From Pseudofrankia sp. DC12 (GTDB lineage Bacteria; Actinomycetota; Actinomycetes; Frankiales; Frankiaceae), in the NCBI RefSeq assembly GCF_000966285.1, contig NZ_KQ031391.1, positions 2,701,208 through 2,765,207 on the forward strand: 64,000 nucleotides of DNA, written 5' to 3'. Positions 8,300 through 17,058 of the stretch are shown here, in pieces. Position 1 is the first letter of the stretch. Every line of letters starts with the position of its first letter. Under the pieces are notes generated by a model that saw only the letters and a program-made list of their open reading frames with translations, searched no databases and had not been told where the DNA came from. A program made the translations under genes and the position numbers.

Positions 8300-10705
8300 A
8301 TGGACGGCGCAGGGCTGGACGGACGGCCACCCCACCACACCATCACACTGCCGCCCGCGGCGGAATCGCCCCGGTCCGCTCGCCGCTTTCTGCTCGCCGC
8401 GCTGCGCGGGACCGTCGACGAGGACACGCTCGACTCCGCGCTGCTCCTGGTCACCGAGCTGGTCACCAACGTGGTCGTCCACGCCGGCACGCCGGCCACC
8501 GTCGACGTCACGGCCGCACCGCTGGGCGAGCTGACCATCCAGGTCCGCGACCTGCACCCCGTCCGGATCGGCGCGGCCCGCCACGGGCCGGGCGACGGCG
8601 GGCCGGACGGCGCGAACGACCCCTTCAGCGAGTCCGGGCTCGGCGGCCTGCGCGAGGACGGCCGTGGCCTCGCGCTGGTCGACGCGCTGGCCATCAGCTG
8701 GGGGACGGCGCACGGAGCCGGCGGCAAGAGCGTCTGGTTCCGCCTTCCCGTCGGCACCCAGCCGGAGCCGGCCGAGCGCGAGAACAGCCCCCAGAACGGC
8801 CCAAGCGGGCCGGGCGAAAATGTGACTCTCCCCATATCATCGCCCACGTCGACAGCGACCGTGGCCGCGCCCGCCCCGAGACAGTCCGGATCGGGCGAGC
8901 GGACCAGCTCCGAGCCAGGCCCCGCCGAGCCCGTGGCGGGCCTGATCGCGGGCCCAACCCTGCCGAGCGCGCTGCCCACCGATCCCCCGCCCACCGCGGC
9001 CTTCCCACCGGGCCACGGCGCCAACGGCTCCGGCCCCGCCCCCATTGACGCCGCCGGCGACAGCGGTGAGCCGGCCAACCGGGCACCTGTGCTGCTCGCC
9101 AAGAAGCTGCCCGAGCCGGTCGCGCGGGCGCCCCGGATCGTCTCCCGCTCGACGGCACGGGCGCTGACCGCCGAGGGCGAGGTCGCCGAGCTGCTCGCCC
9201 AGCTGGTCGACACCCAGCCGGTGACCGGCGGGCTGGTCCACCGGCCGGCGCAGGACGACCCGCGGCCCGAGATCGTCGCTTCGCTGGGCGACCTGGGCCA
9301 CCCGGAGGCGGCGGTGGCCATCCCCCTCGACCCGACCCAGGACACCCTCGGGGAGGTCCTGCTCTGGCCGGACCCGACGCAGCCGGGCTACCTGGGCGAG
9401 CCGGGCGCGGTCGAGCTCGAACGGGTCGAGCTGGTGGCTCGGTGGATGGCGCTGGCGCTCGGCGGCGGCGACATGCGCCAGGCCGAGGAGCGCCGGATCG
9501 GGATGCTGTCGTTCCTGGCCGAGGCCTCGGACCTGCTCGCCGGCAGCCTCGAGCTGGAGCACACCCTGTCGATGCTGGCCCACCTCCCGGTTCCCCGGCT
9601 GGGCCGCTGGTGTGCCGTGTACCTGCGCCGCGACGACGGCAACCCGGTCCTCGCCGCCGTCGCGCACGCCGAGGAGGCCGCGGAGCCGGGGTTGTCGCAC
9701 ACCGCGACCGATCTGACCGGCCCGCTGATGACCGCGGTGCGCGGCGCCGGCACCACCCCGGTGCGGCAGGTGAGCACCCCGGACGGCCCGGTCCTCGTCG
9801 CGGTGCTGCGCGCCCGGCGCCGGGTGCTGGGCATGGTCGCCGTCGGCCGCGCGGGCGGCGCCTCCTTCGCCGCCGACGAGGCCGACCTGCTCGCCGACCT
9901 CGCCCGCCGCGCCGCGTTCGCGGTGGACAACGCCCGGCTCTACAGCCGTCAGGTGGAGCTGGCCGACGGCCTGCAGGCCGGGCTGCGCCCGCCGGTGCTC
10001 CCCGAGATCCCCGGGCTCGACCTCGGGGCCGCCTACGGGGCGGCCCAGTCGGCCGGGCTCGACGTCGGCGGCGACTTCTTCGACCTGATGCCAGGCCCGA
10101 ACGGGTGGACCGTCGCGATCGGGGACGTCTGCGGCAAGGGCGCCGAGGCGGCCACGGTGACCGGAGTCGCCCGTGCCGTGCTGCGGCTGCTCACCGGGCA
10201 GGCGACCCCCGTCGGGCAGATCCTCGGCGACCTCAACCGCACGCTGCGCGACACCGCGACGGCGTACCCGCACGGCCAGCCACGATTCTGCACGCTGGCG
10301 ACCGCGAGCCTGGCCGAGCCGACCCAGCGCGGCGTCCGCCTCACGCTGCACCTCGCCGGCCACCCCCAGCCGGTGCTGCTGCGCGCCGACGGGACCGCGT
10401 CGTATGTCGGCGTCCCGGGGACGCTGCTGGGCGTTCTGGACGACGACGAGGTGACGTTCCCATCGGTGGACGTCGAGCTGTGCTCCGGGGACGCGCTGGT
10501 GCTCTATACCGACGGCGTCGTCGAGGCCCGGTCCGGCCGGGAGCTGCTCGGCGAGCAGCGGCTGCTGGAGGCCGTCGTCGACTGCGCGGGCCTGTCGGCG
10601 CAGGGCGTCGCCGACCGCGTCAGGGCGGCGGCCGACCGGTTCGCTGGCGGGAACCTCCGTGACGACGTCGCGATCGTCGTCCTGCGCACCCCAGCCACCA
10701 ACTAG
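8300..10705 (+). CDS. RsbW-like kinase / GAF / SpoIIE-type PP2C phosphatase fusion
   Basis: An 801-residue protein with three parts. Residues 15-150 are a HATPase_c_2 anti-sigma-kinase domain (N box LVTELVTNVVVHAG, then GRGLALVDAL). A Pro-rich linker and a degenerate sensor region follow to about 390. A GAF domain spans about 395-550. Residues 555-800 are a PP2C/SpoIIE phosphatase with all metal aspartates in place (GGDFFD, GDVCGKG, YTDGVVE, RDDVAIVVL). RsbW kinases phosphorylate anti-sigma-factor antagonists and RsbU/SpoIIE phosphatases reverse that, so both halves of a partner switch are on one chain. The reading frame is open far upstream, but the ATG at 8300 has AGGAGAG before it and the conserved domain starts just after. 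The gene is divergent from the poly-HAMP kinase with a 114-bp shared promoter region. Confidence 0.9.
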   Translation: MDGAGLDGRPPHHTITLPPAAESPRSARRFLLAALRGTVDEDTLDSALLLVTELVTNVVVHAGTPATVDVTAAPLGELTIQVRDLHPVRIGAARHGPGDGGPDGANDPFSESGLGGLREDGRGLALVDALAISWGTAHGAGGKSVWFRLPVGTQPEPAERENSPQNGPSGPGENVTLPISSPTSTATVAAPAPRQSGSGERTSSEPGPAEPVAGLIAGPTLPSALPTDPPPTAAFPPGHGANGSGPAPIDAAGDSGEPANRAPVLLAKKLPEPVARAPRIVSRSTARALTAEGEVAELLAQLVDTQPVTGGLVHRPAQDDPRPEIVASLGDLGHPEAAVAIPLDPTQDTLGEVLLWPDPTQPGYLGEPGAVELERVELVARWMALALGGGDMRQAEERRIGMLSFLAEASDLLAGSLELEHTLSMLAHLPVPRLGRWCAVYLRRDDGNPVLAAVAHAEEAAEPGLSHTATDLTGPLMTAVRGAGTTPVRQVSTPDGPVLVAVLRARRRVLGMVAVGRAGGASFAADEADLLADLARRAAFAVDNARLYSRQVELADGLQAGLRPPVLPEIPGLDLGAAYGAAQSAGLDVGGDFFDLMPGPNGWTVAIGDVCGKGAEAATVTGVARAVLRLLTGQATPVGQILGDLNRTLRDTATAYPHGQPRFCTLATASLAEPTQRGVRLTLHLAGHPQPVLLRADGTASYVGVPGTLLGVLDDDEVTFPSVDVELCSGDALVLYTDGVVEARSGRELLGEQRLLEAVVDCAGLSAQGVADRVRAAADRFAGGNLRDDVAIVVLRTPATN

Positions 10706-11112
10706 CCACTACGGGGAGTGACTCAGCTACCCAAAGGTGGTCGTCGACCGGGATCCGGATTCAGGTCCGTTGCGTCCCGTTTTGCCGGGCAAGTTGCCGG
10801 CGGATCGCGACTCTCCGTAGCGGAGTTGCGCCGGTGGTTGCGACGAAGGGTAGCGGGGTAGGAGGCTGCCACTGGTCCGCCGGTGATGACCGACCGTCAT
10901 TCTCGAAGGGCCGCAAAGGCGTTACCAGGACGAATTCCGACCTTGGCGCACACGCTCCGGCTGGCCGTGCCCGCGCAGGCCGCGCCGCGCCGGCCCGCGG
11001 GCGGGCTGGATGGCCGGCGGGGCAGGTCAGGAGTGGGAACCGAAACTCGGAGCCTCCCGGATGCTTCCGGACCGTCCTGGCCGGGTAGAACGTTCCGGAT
11101 GTCCTCGCTGCG
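10706..11112. other. Intergenic interval, nothing recognised
   Basis: About 400 bp between the phosphatase and the RsbW-like gene. Short frames exist on both strands but none has a credible ribosome binding site or domain. The promoter of the downstream gene presumably lies here; I could not pick out convincing -35/-10 boxes. Confidence 0.5.
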
Positions 11113-11697
11113 ATGTGGTGGTCGATGAGCGTGCCGCAGGAATCTCCTCCGGTTCCATGCGCGCCGTCGCCGGCACCGTGCGCCATGACACCGGTACCGC
11201 GCGCGGAGTCCAAGGGGGAGCTGGTGTCGGTGGACGTGGTGCGCCGGGCAGGTTCGACGACGCCGCAGGCCACTCACATCCTGGCCGAGCTGCCATACCT
11301 GCCCTCCGCCGTTCCGCGGGCGCGCCACGTGCTGCGGGAGTCGCTGCGGGGCGCCGGGCTGGACGAGGACGCGACGGCCGTCGCCGAGCTGCTCGTCAGC
11401 GAGCTGGTGACCAACGCGGTGAAGTACGGCCGGCCCCCGGTCTGGCTGCTGGTGGAGCTGCGCCCCGGGCTGGTGCACGCGTCCGTCTCCGACACCTCGA
11501 CCTCGCTGCCCGAGCGGCGCGCGGTCGACGACGACTCCGAGGGCGGCCGCGGGCTGCTCGTTCTCGACGCGCTCGCCGGCAGTTGGGGCGCCGTCACCGC
11601 CGACCACGGCAAGTACCTGTGGTTCGACCTCGTGGTCACTCCCGCCCCGGCCACCCCCGAGCCGGACCCCGGCAAGCCCGGCGTCTCCGCCGCCTGA
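11113..11697 (+). CDS. RsbW-like anti-sigma factor kinase
   Basis: A small ATP-binding protein of the HATPase_c_2/GHKL type. The core spans about residues 55-175 with LLVSELVTNAVKYG (N box, Mg/ATP contact) and GGRGLLVLDALAGSWG (G1-like glycine loop). Members bind sigma factors or phosphorylate STAS antagonists, and the SpoIIE fusion one gene upstream is the natural counter-enzyme. The start is uncertain: the ATG at 11113 has no clear ribosome site, while GTG codons at 11224 and 11230 follow AGGGGGAG at 11213-11220. The GTG at 11230 has the best spacing and would give a 155-residue protein, the usual length of the family. The first 39 residues as drawn (Pro/Cys-rich) may therefore not be translated. 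Confidence 0.8.
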   Translation: MWWSMSVPQESPPVPCAPSPAPCAMTPVPRAESKGELVSVDVVRRAGSTTPQATHILAELPYLPSAVPRARHVLRESLRGAGLDEDATAVAELLVSELVTNAVKYGRPPVWLLVELRPGLVHASVSDTSTSLPERRAVDDDSEGGRGLLVLDALAGSWGAVTADHGKYLWFDLVVTPAPATPEPDPGKPGVSAA

Positions 11698-12507
11698 GCC
11701 GGCGCCCGGGCTCCGCTGGCCCGGCAGGCTCGCTCCTGCCAGGTTCGACGCCCCCAGCCGCGCCACGTCCCGTTCGTTGAGCCGCGGCCGGGCGCCGCGC
11801 CGCCCGGAGGACGCCAGGTCGCGACTCGATGTCGGCTTGGCGTCAGATCTCGATGCGCCGGGGCGGCGGGGAGACCATCGAGATTGCCAGCCCGCCGCGC
11901 AGACGCCCCGCGACAGGCCCGGACAGGGTGATCACCAGTCGCCCTTGGGGTCTCGACATAACCAAAAGATCAACGGAAGATCTATGGAAGAACACCGAAC
12001 AGGGACGCGTCGACCCAGGTGAGGGTGGGTACGCCGTACGGCGCACCGGAACTCCGGATACGGCCGTCCCATTGCGACGAAGCGCGACAGTCGATGTCCG
12101 GGCGTGACAGCGCGGTAACTGCCGCGCCAGGGCCGTCAACGGCCCAAGCCTCGTGTTGTGAGAGATGACGCCCGCGCCGCGCCCGGCTGGGACCAATGGG
12201 CCGAAGCGGATATTTTGACGTTCCGCATGTTGTCGACGACGCGCGACGGTCGACGAGCGCACCGTCAGAAGGAGAGGGCCTGTTTCGGTCGGCGGGTGCA
12301 CCAGCCTTGTGAACGAGTGCGCTGGGCCGGACGAGGACGGACGGTGTCGTGGCACGTGCCGCGGCGCGGGGCGGTGTGAGTCCGGCGCGACTCACATCTG
12401 GTGGCCGGCCCCGTGCCAGCAAGCTCCGACACCGGACGCGACGTCACCCGACAGCCGGTCGGAGGGGGATGTTCCCAGGCACGCAAGGTCACCAGAGAGG
12501 GGCGTCC
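11698..12507. other. Long intergenic interval, no gene found
   Basis: About 810 bp. Codon-position GC skew is poor in every frame here and no family signature is visible. It includes a locally AT-richer stretch at about 11955-12000 (aaccaaaagatcaacgg) and a short inverted repeat GGCCGTCAACGGCC at about 12130-12143. The AT-richer stretch is a plausible promoter for the downstream glycosyltransferase, but I could not define boxes. Confidence 0.45.
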
Positions 12508-13578
12508 GTGCAAACGCTCGATCCCACCACCCTCGACCTCGACGCGATCGAGGAGGACAGGCTCGCGAAGGGAATCACGCTGAGCCTGCTGATTCCGGCC
12601 CGTGGGCCGGAGTCGGCGAACACCCTGGGCAACATGATCGCGGGAATCCGAGATCGATGGATACGGGACCGGCACGTCCTGGACGAGATCGGCGTCGTCG
12701 TCGACCCGACCTCGGACGGTGACGAGCATGGCCTGGTGGAGATCGCCGAGGAAGCCGGGGCGAGCTGGGCGGTGCGCGGCGAGTCCGTGCTCCCGCGGCA
12801 CGCGGGGCCGGAGTCCGCGGCGTTCGGCGGCAAGGCCGGTGCCATGCGCAGCCTGGCCTACCTGGCCTTCGGCAGCCGGCTGATCTTTCACGACTCGGAT
12901 CTGGAGAACTACGACCCAGCCACCGTCGGCCGGCTCGCCGCCGCGTTGACCACGGACGAGGGTCTGATGTTCGTCAACGGCGCGTCGCCTCGGCTCACCG
13001 GCAGTGGGCAGCCCGGCGGGCGCACCACCGAGATGCTGCGCTCGCTCTACGCCAAGCAGCTGTCCGGCTATGTGCCGGCCATCACCAGCACGGTCCAGCC
13101 GTTGATCGGCGAGTTCGCCCTCGACGCGGATGTCTTCGCCGCGCTGGCGTTCTCCCGGGGCTACGGCGTGGAGACGTCGGTGAAGGTGCTGGCGATGGAC
13201 ATGCTGGCGCCGGAGGAATACGCCCAGGTCGAGTTGCCGATCAAGTACCAGGTCGGTCAGCACTATCTCGACCTGGTCAAGCAGTTTCATGAGATAAGTT
13301 TCACGGTCGACGTGCTGGAGGCGTTCTTCCAGCGTCGACGGACCGATCCGCTGACCACGGTCTGCGAGATCGCGGACGACTACGGGCTGCTCTTCCCTGG
13401 TCGTCAGCACGCATTGCGCCGACCGCCCGGTTACGACCAGGTCGACTTCCTGCCGCGGCTCGGCTTCTATCCACCGCTGGCGACCTCGCCGGCCTACCAG
13501 GCCCGGATGCCGGAGATCGCGACCGCCCGGCACGCGGCGCTCGACGGCCTCGGGCGCCAGATGCGCACGTCCGCGTAA
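12508..13578 (+). CDS. GpgS-like (GT81-type) family 2 glycosyltransferase
   Basis: A 356-residue GT-A fold enzyme resembling glucosyl-3-phosphoglycerate synthase. Shared features in order: ITLSLLIPARG at the nucleotide-binding strand, GKAGAMRSLA, the metal-binding DSDL, GGRTTEMLRSL, QPLIGEFALD and GYGVETSVKVL, then QVELPIKYQVGQ. GpgS makes the precursor of glucosylglycerate and of the methylglucose lipopolysaccharides that regulate fatty acid synthesis in actinobacteria. Differences from typical GpgS, notably no PGKGEAL-type acceptor loop and a longer C-terminus, mean the acceptor or sugar donor may differ. The GTG at 12508 is favoured by GAGAGGGG at 12495-12502; the frame is open to 12349 without a site. 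It stands alone, with a strong hairpin terminator right after the stop. Confidence 0.72.
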   Translation: MQTLDPTTLDLDAIEEDRLAKGITLSLLIPARGPESANTLGNMIAGIRDRWIRDRHVLDEIGVVVDPTSDGDEHGLVEIAEEAGASWAVRGESVLPRHAGPESAAFGGKAGAMRSLAYLAFGSRLIFHDSDLENYDPATVGRLAAALTTDEGLMFVNGASPRLTGSGQPGGRTTEMLRSLYAKQLSGYVPAITSTVQPLIGEFALDADVFAALAFSRGYGVETSVKVLAMDMLAPEEYAQVELPIKYQVGQHYLDLVKQFHEISFTVDVLEAFFQRRRTDPLTTVCEIADDYGLLFPGRQHALRRPPGYDQVDFLPRLGFYPPLATSPAYQARMPEIATARHAALDGLGRQMRTSA

Positions 13579-13579
13579 T

Positions 13580-13626
13580 GGTGAGGCGGCCGGAACGGGC
13601 GCTGAGCGCCCGCCGGCCGCCTCACC
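13580..13626. terminator. Nested hairpin terminator
   Basis: A 14-bp outer stem (13580-13593 with 13613-13626, ggtgaggcggccgg and its complement) encloses a second stem, gggcgctgagcgccc. The inner element is repeated once more just downstream at about 13634-13648. It begins two bases after the glycosyltransferase stop and lies between convergent genes, so it probably serves both. Confidence 0.75.
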
Positions 13627-13744
13627 TGGTCGGGCGCTGAGCGCCCTCCCAACGTCTGACGGGGCATTCCGTGGACGTCGGGGGTCTGGGCGCTACGGGG
13701 TCGGTTTCTTTGCTGGGCTGGCAAGGCCCGCCAGCCGGTAGGGC

Positions 13745-14515
13745 TCAAAGGTAGCTGGGCAAGCTGGGGCCGGGGGCCGTCACCACGTCGAGGTCGATCG
13801 GCTCGCGGTAGCCGATCCGGACGATCACGTCGAGCATCTGCTGGTCGTACAGGTCCGAGGCATCGCCGAGAACGGGCGGCAGGTGGCCGAACAGCTCCAG
13901 CGACAGGAACCCGTGCAGCTGGGTCCACACGATCAGGCAGCCGGCCAGCGCGGCCGATGAGATCGGGGCGCCCTCCTCGACACCCCAGGCCGCCAGCCCC
14001 TCACGCAGCCCTGGCTTGAGCCCCGCGTCCAGGTGGGACGGGTCGATCACGCCTTCGGCGATCTCCGTGATCATGCACTGGAACAGCACCCCGACGGCGC
14101 GGCGCATCTCGGCCCCGCAGCGGCCGGACTTGTCGTCCAGGTCGAGCGTCGCGCGCGGGCCGAACAGCAGGATGTACTCCGTCTCGTGCTCATGTGCCCA
14201 GCGGCGGTAGGCGCGGGCGAGCAGCAACCACCGCCGGGCGTGGTCCACACCCTGGCCGGAGACATACGCGGCCTCCAGGGCGTCCGCGAGCGAGGCGAAG
14301 GCGTCCGCGCACAGTTCGGTGACAAGCACATCATGGCTGTCGAAGTACCGGTACAGCGCGGACGGCGCCATCCCCATGGCCTTGGCCACGCCGCGCAGCG
14401 AGATCGCACCGACCCCGCCCGTGGCGGCCTGGTCGCGGGCAGCCTGCTTGATCTCCGCGATCGTCGCCGCGCGTAGCCGCTCGCGACGGGGGGCCAGTGG
14501 GTTCATCTCAGCCAT
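13745..14515 (-). CDS. TetR-family repressor divergent from the MMPL exporter
   Basis: A 256-residue regulator. Residues 12-60 are a TetR helix-turn-helix (RAATIAEIKQAARDQAATGG, then ISLRGVAKAMGMAPSALYRYF). The C-terminal two-thirds is an all-helical ligand and dimer domain of the WHG/TetR_C type (RRWAHEHETEYILLFG). It is divergent from an MMPL transporter with 90 bp between starts, and paired GTTC/GAAC half-sites lie in that gap, the standard arrangement for a repressor controlling its own efflux pump. The ligand is unknown; MMPL substrates are usually lipids or amphipathic compounds. The ATG at 14515 encodes MAEMNPLAPRRERL, and an internal ATG at codon 4 is an alternative. Confidence 0.88.
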   Translation of the reverse strand: MAEMNPLAPRRERLRAATIAEIKQAARDQAATGGVGAISLRGVAKAMGMAPSALYRYFDSHDVLVTELCADAFASLADALEAAYVSGQGVDHARRWLLLARAYRRWAHEHETEYILLFGPRATLDLDDKSGRCGAEMRRAVGVLFQCMITEIAEGVIDPSHLDAGLKPGLREGLAAWGVEEGAPISSAALAGCLIVWTQLHGFLSLELFGHLPPVLGDASDLYDQQMLDVIVRIGYREPIDLDVVTAPGPSLPSYL

Positions 14516-14542
14516 CTTTCCAGCAACGACCGGAAGTTTCTA

Positions 14543-14573
14543 TTGACAGCGTTCACTTTCGCGAACAATGTTC
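14543..14573. promoter_or_regulatory. MMPL promoter with overlapping TetR operator half-sites
   Basis: TTGACA at 14543-14548 is a consensus -35 box for the rightward promoter; a weak CAATGT -10 follows 17 bp later at 14566-14571. GTTC (14551-14554), GAAC (14563-14566) and GTTC (14570-14573) form two overlapping inverted repeats across the spacer and -10, where a bound TetR dimer would block RNA polymerase. Confidence 0.55.
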
Positions 14574-14605
14574 TCTTAAGCGAGTGTAGCTCTCAGGAGG
14601 CAACA

Positions 14606-16939
14606 GTGTTCGCTCGTCTTGCCCGGGGTGTGACCGGCCGGCCCCGGATCGTCCTGACCGTCGCCCTGCTGTTCGTACTCGGCGCAGCGGTGCTCGGCGT
14701 CGGCGCGTTCGGCAAGCTGCTGTCCAACGGCTTCGACGACCCGAAGTCCGACTCGACCCGGGCGGCGAACGAGGTGGACGCCCGCTTCGGCGGCACTCCC
14801 AACCTCGTCCTGCTCGTCACCGCCCACTCGGGCACCGTCGACGACCCGGCCGTCGCCGCCGCCGGGCGTTCGCTGGCGGCCGAGCTCGGCAAGCAGCCCG
14901 GCGTGCGGGGCGTCGTCTCCTACTGGACCGGCGCCGGCGCCGCGCTCCGCTCCACCAACGCGCGCGAGGCGCTCGTCGTCGCCTCGGTGGACGACGACCA
15001 CGCCAAGGCCGTCGTCACGAAGATCGAGAAGGCCGCCGACAACGGCCCCATCACCGTGCGACCCGGCGGGCGAGCCGGGGTCAACCGGGACGTCAACGCC
15101 CAGGTGACCAAGGACCTCAGCACGGCCGAGTCGATCGCGATTCCGATCACGCTGGTGCTGCTGGTCGTCGCGTTCGCCGGCGTGGTCGCCGCGGCGCTGC
15201 CCCTCGGCGTCGGCCTCATCGGCATCCTCGGCGGCTTCGCCGCGCTCTCGCTGATCGGCTCCCTGACCGACGTCTCGATCTTCGCCGTGAACCTGGCCAC
15301 GGCGATGGGCCTGGGCCTGGGCATCGACTACGCCCTACTGATGGTCAGTCGCTTCAGAGAGGAACTCGCGGCGGTCCGGCGCGGCCCTGGGGAACGCGTG
15401 ACCGGCGCCGAGAAGCGGGCGGCCGTGATCGCGACGGTCCGGACCGCGGGCCGGACCATCCTGTTCAGCGGCGCGACCGTCATCGTCGCCCTCGCCGTGA
15501 TGCTCGTCTTCCCGCCCTACTTCCTGAAGTCGATGGCCTACGCCGGCATCGCCGTCACCCTGGTCACGATGCTCACCGCGGTGCTGGCGTTGCCCGCCGT
15601 GCTGCTGCTGCTCGGCGAGCGGGTCAACGCGCTGCCGGTCAGCGGGCTGATCGGCCTGGTCCGCCGCCGCCGGTGCGCCGCGGCCTCGGACGCGGCGAGC
15701 GACGTCCCTCGGGAGGCCACCGAGTCGCCGTTCTGGCGGGGCGTCGCGACGAGGGTGATGCGCCGGCCGCTGCTCGCCGGCCTGCCGGTGGTCGCGCTGC
15801 TGCTCCTGCTCGCCGCGCCCGTGCTGCACGTCTCCTTCGCCACCCCCGACGACCGGGTGCTCAACGCCGCGCCCAGCCGCCAGGTCGGCGACGTGCTGCG
15901 CGAGGATTTCGGGTCGAACGTCAGCGGCGCGATGAACATCGTCGTCAACGGCCCGACCAGCGACGCGACCCTGACGAGCTACGCGGCCGCACTGTCCCGG
16001 CTGCCCGGCGCCGGCCGGGTCGACAGCGCCGCCGGCACCTTCCAGGACGGCGCCCGCACGAGTGCGCCAGGCCCGGCGAACGCCAGGTTCGCGGCGGACG
16101 GCGCGACCTTCCTGCAGGTCGTCCCGTCGATCGACCCGATGTCGGCGGCCGGTGAACGGATGGCGCACGCCGCCCGCGCGCTGCCCGCGCCGCCCGGCAC
16201 CCGGGTGCTGGTCGGCGGCGTCTCGGCCGGGCTGGTCGACGGCAAGAACGCGATCGGCTCGCGGCTGCCGCTGGCCATCGGGCTGATCGCGCTGGCGACG
16301 TTCGTGCTGCTGTTCCTGTTCACCGGCAGCGTGGTGCTCCCACTCAAGGCGCTGGTGCTCAACGGGCTGGTCCTCGGCGCGGTCCTCGGCGTCTCGGTGT
16401 GGATCTTCCAGGAGGGGCACCTGTCCGGGCTGTTCGGCTTCACCCCGGGCCCGCTGGACACGTCGATGCCGGTGCTGCTGTTCTGCATCGCGTTCGGGCT
16501 GTCGATGGACTACGAGGTCTTCCTGCTCTCCCGGATCAAGGAGGAGCATGACGCGGGCACCCCGAACACCGAGGCCGTCGCCGCGGGCCTCGCCCGCACC
16601 GGCCGGATCGTCACCACCGCCGCCCTGCTGCTCGCCGTGACCTTCGCGGCCTTCGCGACCGGCTCGGTGCGGTTCATGCAGATGTTCGGCCTGGCGACCG
16701 CGCTGGCGATCGTCCTCGACGCGAGCCTGGTGCGTGGCGTCCTGGTGCCCGCGTTCATGCGCGTCGCTGGTAACGCCAACTGGTGGGCGCCGGCGCCGCT
16801 GCGCTGGCTGCACGAGCGCATCGGCCTGAGCGAGGGCGGCCCGGCCGCGAGCCCGGCGGCGGCGTCCGTCAGCGTCCCGCGGCCCGGCGGCGAGCCCGAG
16901 GTCCCGACCTCGGCGACGACGTCGCCCGCCGCTTCCTGA
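14606..16939 (+). CDS. MMPL-family RND transporter
   Basis: A 777-residue inner-membrane exporter with two RND repeats. It has a TM helix near the N-terminus (IVLTVALLFVLGAAVLGVGAFG), an extracytoplasmic porter domain with the family's GFDDPKSDS/ST.A motif, a five-helix bundle (LVLLVVAFAGVVAAALPLGVGL, GLGLGIDYALLMVSRFREEL, VTLVTMLTAVLALPAVLLLL), a second porter domain and a second bundle (IAFGLSMDYEVFLLSRIKEEHDAG). The charged GIDYALL and SMDYEVF segments carry the Asp-Tyr pairs that relay protons in MmpL proteins. The likely substrate is a lipid or hydrophobic drug. The GTG at 14606 follows AGGAGG by 5 bp and is preferred to an in-frame ATG at 14543 that overlaps the promoter. Probably repressed by the divergent TetR. 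Confidence 0.9.
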   Translation: MFARLARGVTGRPRIVLTVALLFVLGAAVLGVGAFGKLLSNGFDDPKSDSTRAANEVDARFGGTPNLVLLVTAHSGTVDDPAVAAAGRSLAAELGKQPGVRGVVSYWTGAGAALRSTNAREALVVASVDDDHAKAVVTKIEKAADNGPITVRPGGRAGVNRDVNAQVTKDLSTAESIAIPITLVLLVVAFAGVVAAALPLGVGLIGILGGFAALSLIGSLTDVSIFAVNLATAMGLGLGIDYALLMVSRFREELAAVRRGPGERVTGAEKRAAVIATVRTAGRTILFSGATVIVALAVMLVFPPYFLKSMAYAGIAVTLVTMLTAVLALPAVLLLLGERVNALPVSGLIGLVRRRRCAAASDAASDVPREATESPFWRGVATRVMRRPLLAGLPVVALLLLLAAPVLHVSFATPDDRVLNAAPSRQVGDVLREDFGSNVSGAMNIVVNGPTSDATLTSYAAALSRLPGAGRVDSAAGTFQDGARTSAPGPANARFAADGATFLQVVPSIDPMSAAGERMAHAARALPAPPGTRVLVGGVSAGLVDGKNAIGSRLPLAIGLIALATFVLLFLFTGSVVLPLKALVLNGLVLGAVLGVSVWIFQEGHLSGLFGFTPGPLDTSMPVLLFCIAFGLSMDYEVFLLSRIKEEHDAGTPNTEAVAAGLARTGRIVTTAALLLAVTFAAFATGSVRFMQMFGLATALAIVLDASLVRGVLVPAFMRVAGNANWWAPAPLRWLHERIGLSEGGPAASPAAASVSVPRPGGEPEVPTSATTSPAAS

Positions 16940-17058
16940 CGACACCCGGGGGCCGGCCCGGCGGACGACCGCCGAGCCGGCACCGGGTGCGTCATGGCCC
17001 TGAGGCACGCATTTCCCGATTTCCCTTGCGCGTTGCCTGATTCTGGGACCATCGGGGC

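Noticed and set aside
11829-12107. A small gene of 92 codons in the long gap before the GpgS-like gene
   Set aside because: No ribosome site, poor codon-position bias and overlapping frames of equal quality on the other strand.
12349-12507. An upstream start for the GpgS-like gene
   Set aside because: No ribosome site and an Arg-rich, non-conserved extension; GTG 12508 is better supported.
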